Part shown: positions 4,421 through 7,421 of the stretch, piece by piece
Position numbering within the stretch: the stretch's first letter is position 1
How the letters are laid out: the number at the start of each line of letters is the position of its first letter
Source of the DNA: Candidatus Heimdallarchaeota archaeon
GTDB taxonomy: Archaea > Asgardarchaeota > Heimdallarchaeia > Hodarchaeales > LC-3
Reading direction: 5' to 3'
Length of the DNA: 7,421 bases
NCBI GenBank assembly: GCA_027364495.1
Contig: DAHXPE010000152.1
Span: forward strand, 1 to 7,421
Made by a program: the position numbers and the translations under genes
The notes under the pieces: model-generated
The model's database searches: none
Told to the model about the DNA's origin: nothing
The model's input: the letters and a program-made list of their open reading frames with translations, nothing else

Positions 4421-6991
4421 ATGTTAACAAAAACTAGCAGTTTAGAACGGTTGAATGATTACTTTCTAAGTAAAGGTATTGAAGTTGATCTGGAAAGCAA
4501 AATGAAGGGATTAATAGTACAATCAAACGAACTGAGGGATCTGCCTAAAAATATCATTTTAAGAATTATTGCAGAAGCTTATGGATTGGATAAACCTTCA
4601 ATCAATGAATTCTCAAAGTATTTAGAAAAAATGACGGGCAAATACTTATTATGGTTACAAAAGGAATATCTAAAAAGATACATAGATTATGGTGAAAGTG
4701 AAGATTACTATAAGTTCCAGGAATTAATCAAATATGATTTCCCTCCCGAATTTGAGTGGAAAACGAAATTAGATGATATTTGTAATGAGTACAATCACAA
4801 AATTCAAAATACGGATCAATTATTTCTAACGTTACTAAAAACTGAAATGATGAAAGGGAATGAAAAACGGGTCAAAGATTACATAGTTTTCTTGTATTCC
4901 CGTCTTGTTGGGTTGAATGAGTTTTATTATATTTCTTTGAAAAAACTCTTTGATGACAGTAAAGAAAAAATTAAAAATAATATTTCAAAGACAGGATTCA
5001 ATCACCTACAAGAATTTTGTAAAGATGAAAACAAATTTGAAAGAATGGAAACCATAGAAAAATTCTCCGCAGAATATCTAAAAATTCTTAGAGAGGATGA
5101 TGGTTCAAATACGAAAAAATCACTTATTTATTTCAATATTGATCAATCTTTGCTTAATAGTTCTAGAAATATAGACAACTTTTACGATAAAATCTTATCT
5201 ATAGTAAGTCAGACATATAATGATTTACAGAATCATAAAACATTTGCTGTCAGGATTCGGAATATAATTAGCAATAATGTTAATATAAAGTGGAAAATTT
5301 TCTCAATTTTAACTACGTATGCTGAGACTTTCAACGTTTATGAAGAAAAAAGAAGTTATTATTCTCCTTCAACAATTTGCAAAGGATATCTAGAACACCG
5401 TTATAACTTTCAAATTGGGGTTGATGAACTCAAAGAACTCGAATCATATTTTAAAGGAAAAGTAGAATTTAATTCCTTGTTGTTCCTAAAAAAGAGAGGA
5501 ATAAATCAGACTGATGTTGAAAATTTTAGAATGATTATAACGGGTTATTCATTTTCAGATTCCTTTGTATTAGTTTCAAAGGAAAAATACCCTAATTCAA
5601 ACGAAGTTGACTTTATAGATAATAACACAGAACTGCTTTTGATCTTCCACAAAAATGAAATTGATGACCGAAAAATTCCTTGTCCAGTATGTGGATCATT
5701 TAATACTTCAGGTAATTCATTTCCTGAGGTTGGAATTAGGAGTTGGGAATGTAAAAACCCATTGTGTTTTGAAAGAAGTAAGTCCAATAGAGGAAAAAGA
5801 TTTTCCTTAAGATCTAACCTGATGCAAGGTTCATTATTTGATCTTTCATCCGAGACTTTAATCTCTAAAGAAATTATAAAAAAGTGGAGAAAAGACATTG
5901 TTAGAGACTGGACTTTAAATGATCTTTACTACATGCTTGTTAAGTATTTTACATTCGTTGGTGACAAGATAGGTACCATAAACTGCGAAAAAGAAGAAAG
6001 CTTTAAAAATATTTCTGTAGAAAACAAGAGGGCGTTTGAATCGATCGTTTTTCGTGAACCAGAAATAAATAATGAAGTAGATGGAACTTTTAAGAAATAT
6101 ATTTCGGAAAGCGAATTTGTTCGTAGATTTTTTTACTCAAAGTTAAAGGTTCAACCAGATAAGGTTATAATTACAGATTATAAAAAAATGCATAATCAAC
6201 CAATATTAATACTAGGTTCCTCAGAAGAAGTGTTGACAAACTTTAGTAATGGTTCAATACATAATATGGTAACGTCTCCTCCTTATTATAACGCACGAGA
6301 ATATTCACAATGGAGTAGCTTTTATCAATATCTTAATGACATGTTTCAATTGATATGTGTGAGCTATCAAAAACTTATTGATGGAGGAATATTTTTCTAT
6401 AACGTTGGTGACACTTATGGAAATCCTAACACCATTATTGAGTCCAAAATGGGAGAGAAAAGAATAGCTTTGGGAGCTTATATCATGCTTTTGTTTGAGT
6501 TAGCTGGATTCGAAGTATTAGACAATATAGTGTGGGATAAGGGTGAACCTCAAAGTAATCGACACAAGAATGATGGGAAGTACACTCCCTATTATCAAAG
6601 ACCAGCAAATTGTTACGAGCATATATTTATCTTTAAGAAAAATGGTACTCTTCATCTCAATAAGCAATGGGAGCAAAATAAACTGAAACGAAATATACAA
6701 GCCTTCTCCCCTGTTATAAAAATTGGTAGTGGCGGAGAAAATAGATACGGACACACTGCACCATTTCCTCCGAGAATCCCAGAACTTTCATTGTCCTGCT
6801 TTACTAATGAAAAAGAGATTGTATTAGATCCTTATTCAGGCAGCGGAACTACGGCGATTACTGCTACTTTGAACAACAGAATTGGAATTGGTATAGAAAA
6901 GAGTTTAGAATACCATAACTTGTCACTTACGAAATCCTATGAATTCGAATTGCAAAGTAAACTCAAACTATGGGAGGATAGCCGAGAGTAA
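4421..6991 (+). CDS. Beta-class DNA methyltransferase with large N-terminal region and zinc finger
   Basis: 856 residues from ATG 4421 to TAA 6989. The C-terminal third is an S-adenosylmethionine-dependent amino-methyltransferase: motif IV TSPPYYNAREYS starts at T618, HTAPFPPRIPE at 778-788 fits the motif X region, and motif I DPYSGSGTT is at 803-811. The order IV before I defines the beta class. TSPPY is most often found in enzymes making N4-methylcytosine, but N6-methyladenine cannot be excluded. Before it lies a zinc finger, C421-x2-C424-x19-C444-x4-C449. Residues 1-410 are helix-rich, without a recognised motif; I see no nuclease or helicase signature. Beta-class type II enzymes are usually 300-450 residues, so roughly 600 residues of extra N-terminal sequence are notable. 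In context it is the modification partner of the nuclease encoded upstream, marking host DNA. It has its own operator and promoter region rather than simple coupling. Target site unknown. Confidence 0.88.
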   Translation: MLTKTSSLERLNDYFLSKGIEVDLESKMKGLIVQSNELRDLPKNIILRIIAEAYGLDKPSINEFSKYLEKMTGKYLLWLQKEYLKRYIDYGESEDYYKFQELIKYDFPPEFEWKTKLDDICNEYNHKIQNTDQLFLTLLKTEMMKGNEKRVKDYIVFLYSRLVGLNEFYYISLKKLFDDSKEKIKNNISKTGFNHLQEFCKDENKFERMETIEKFSAEYLKILREDDGSNTKKSLIYFNIDQSLLNSSRNIDNFYDKILSIVSQTYNDLQNHKTFAVRIRNIISNNVNIKWKIFSILTTYAETFNVYEEKRSYYSPSTICKGYLEHRYNFQIGVDELKELESYFKGKVEFNSLLFLKKRGINQTDVENFRMIITGYSFSDSFVLVSKEKYPNSNEVDFIDNNTELLLIFHKNEIDDRKIPCPVCGSFNTSGNSFPEVGIRSWECKNPLCFERSKSNRGKRFSLRSNLMQGSLFDLSSETLISKEIIKKWRKDIVRDWTLNDLYYMLVKYFTFVGDKIGTINCEKEESFKNISVENKRAFESIVFREPEINNEVDGTFKKYISESEFVRRFFYSKLKVQPDKVIITDYKKMHNQPILILGSSEEVLTNFSNGSIHNMVTSPPYYNAREYSQWSSFYQYLNDMFQLICVSYQKLIDGGIFFYNVGDTYGNPNTIIESKMGEKRIALGAYIMLLFELAGFEVLDNIVWDKGEPQSNRHKNDGKYTPYYQRPANCYEHIFIFKKNGTLHLNKQWEQNKLKRNIQAFSPVIKIGSGGENRYGHTAPFPPRIPELSLSCFTNEKEIVLDPYSGSGTTAITATLNNRIGIGIEKSLEYHNLSLTKSYEFELQSKLKLWEDSRE

Positions 6992-6999
6992 TAATTTAA

Positions 7000-7007
7000 G
7001 TTTTTTC
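7000..7007 (+). terminator. T6 run after the methyltransferase
   Basis: GTTTTTTC begins nine bases after the stop codon; the T run is 7001-7006. It fits the archaeal oligo-T end signal for the cassette. Confidence 0.4.
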
Positions 7008-7055
7008 AACAAATTAAGTTAACTAGTAAAAAATACCTATCTAAAGATTCAATTA

Positions 7056-7139
7056 ATGTCTATATTTTGTAATTTGTTGATACTACATTTCTAAATAACA
7101 ATCTACAAAATCACTTTTATAAAAATCTGTGATAGACAT
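7056..7139. repeat. Nested inverted repeats (possible branched structure)
   Basis: The 16 bases at 7056-7071 (ATGTCTAT then ATTTTGTA) find their complements in correct order as TACAAAAT (7104-7111) and ATAGACAT (7132-7139). The 20 bases between these two right arms begin CAC and end GTG, so they can close a small third stem (7112-7114 with 7129-7131). It could be an RNA structure or a cruciform; A/T content makes chance similarity possible. Confidence 0.35.
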
Positions 7140-7301
7140 AGTGCAGACTAAAATAAATGAAAGATTGAAATGTGAGGAGTATACTTATTAAAAGGCATAG
7201 ATCTGAATAATTTATAAATTTAAAAACCATAATAAAAGAACTTTCTTTCATTCGTTGCACGACTTACACAATACATTATGATAAAATTGTTTAAACGCAT
7301 G

Positions 7302-7309
7302 TTTTTAAT
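7302..7309 (+). promoter_or_regulatory. Candidate TATA box of the membrane-protein gene
   Basis: TTTTTAAT lies 21-28 bases upstream of ATG 7330, the leaderless spacing also seen in this window at 2552. It sits in an imperfect palindrome, GTTTTTAATCGTTAAAAC (7301-7318), which may be a regulator site. Confidence 0.35.
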
Positions 7310-7329
7310 CGTTAAAACTATATCTATAT

Positions 7330-7421
7330 ATGGCAACAAGCATAAGAAAAGAACTCCAGATGATACTCCTTGCCATAGCTGCCCTAGTTGCGCTTACTGT
7401 TCTTATTCAATACTTGTTTCA
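7330..7421 (+). CDS. Membrane protein, N-terminal start, partial
   Basis: The frame opens at ATG 7330, has a stop codon shortly upstream (TAA 7306-7308) with no other start between, and runs off the window after 30 full codons. Translation gives a short polar N-terminus with three basic residues (MATSIRKELQ...), then a strongly hydrophobic stretch of about 20 residues (MILLAIAALVALTVLIQYLF) that is clearly a membrane helix or signal anchor. The positive charges before the helix suggest that the N-terminus stays in the cytoplasm. Base composition is richer in G/C than the cassette, so this looks like resident chromosome. The family cannot be named from so short a piece. There is no Shine-Dalgarno sequence, consistent with a leaderless message. 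Confidence 0.65.
   Translation, partial: MATSIRKELQMILLAIAALVALTVLIQYLF

Larger units (their letters stand above)
6992..7329. other. Intergenic region after the cassette
   Basis: 338 bases with no supported gene. It contains the T-run terminator, an inverted repeat TCAACAAATT/AATTTGTTGA (7006-7015 and 7071-7080), a nested set of inverted repeats at 7056-7139, and the probable promoter of the membrane-protein gene at its end. Confidence 0.6.

Noticed and set aside
4421..5680. A fused nuclease domain in the N-terminal part of the methyltransferase (type IIG-like)
   Set aside because: I looked for a D...(D/E)-x-K pattern on hydrophobic strands and found no convincing one; a separate nuclease gene exists in the same cassette.
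5545..5898. Open frame of 117 codons on the minus strand
   Set aside because: It lies wholly inside the methyltransferase gene, opposite its zinc-finger region, and its translation has no recognisable features.
6518..6754. Open frame of 78 codons on the minus strand
   Set aside because: It is antisense to the conserved methyltransferase domain and has no start signal or family resemblance.

Overview
The window looks like archaeal chromosome, most likely a low-GC euryarchaeon of the Thermoplasmata type. The signs are an uninterrupted tRNA-Leu gene with no encoded CCA, TATA-like boxes 20-28 bases upstream of start codons with no room for a leader (leaderless transcripts), short GGAG-type Shine-Dalgarno sites only inside operons, and T-rich ends after genes. 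The lineage is an inference; the domain assignment is firmer.

Layout: (1) 1-343, the C-terminal end of an AMP-forming acetyl-CoA synthetase, with ordinary base composition. (2) 344-832, AT-rich and apparently non-coding. (3) 842-1588, a lone, strongly AT-rich gene for a helical protein resembling HEPN/AbiV-type proteins, a class often tied to defence. (4) 1833-1917, tRNA-Leu(CAG) on the minus strand. (5) 1918-2551, AT-rich spacer with palindromes and, at its end, a regulated promoter. (6) 2552-6991, a four-gene cassette: a small winged-helix regulator, a PD-(D/E)XK-type nuclease with a zinc knuckle inside its active-site region, a protein with six cysteine pairs, and an 856-residue beta-class DNA methyltransferase carrying its own zinc finger. 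(7) 6992-7329, non-coding with nested inverted repeats. (8) 7330-7421, the first 30 residues of a membrane protein with more usual composition.

The cassette reads as a restriction-modification-like system of unusual make-up. Regulator, nuclease and zinc-ribbon genes overlap by a few bases and are probably one transcript. The methyltransferase follows after 48 bases and has its own control region. A 23-bp element occurs upstream of the regulator (2499-2521) and, in reverse orientation with one mismatch, upstream of the methyltransferase (4376-4398). It contains two GTTAAT units 11 bp apart, as expected for a protein reading one face of the helix. At the regulator promoter it lies just upstream of the TATA box (activator-like position); at the methyltransferase promoter it overlaps or follows a candidate TATA box (repressor-like position). 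The simplest model is that the small winged-helix protein plays the role of a controller protein, coordinating nuclease and methylase expression.

No transposase, integrase, CRISPR array or rRNA gene is visible. The AT-rich composition of the HEPN-like gene and the cassette, between better-balanced flanking genes and around a tRNA gene, suggests an acquired defence region, but the ends of an insertion cannot be placed.
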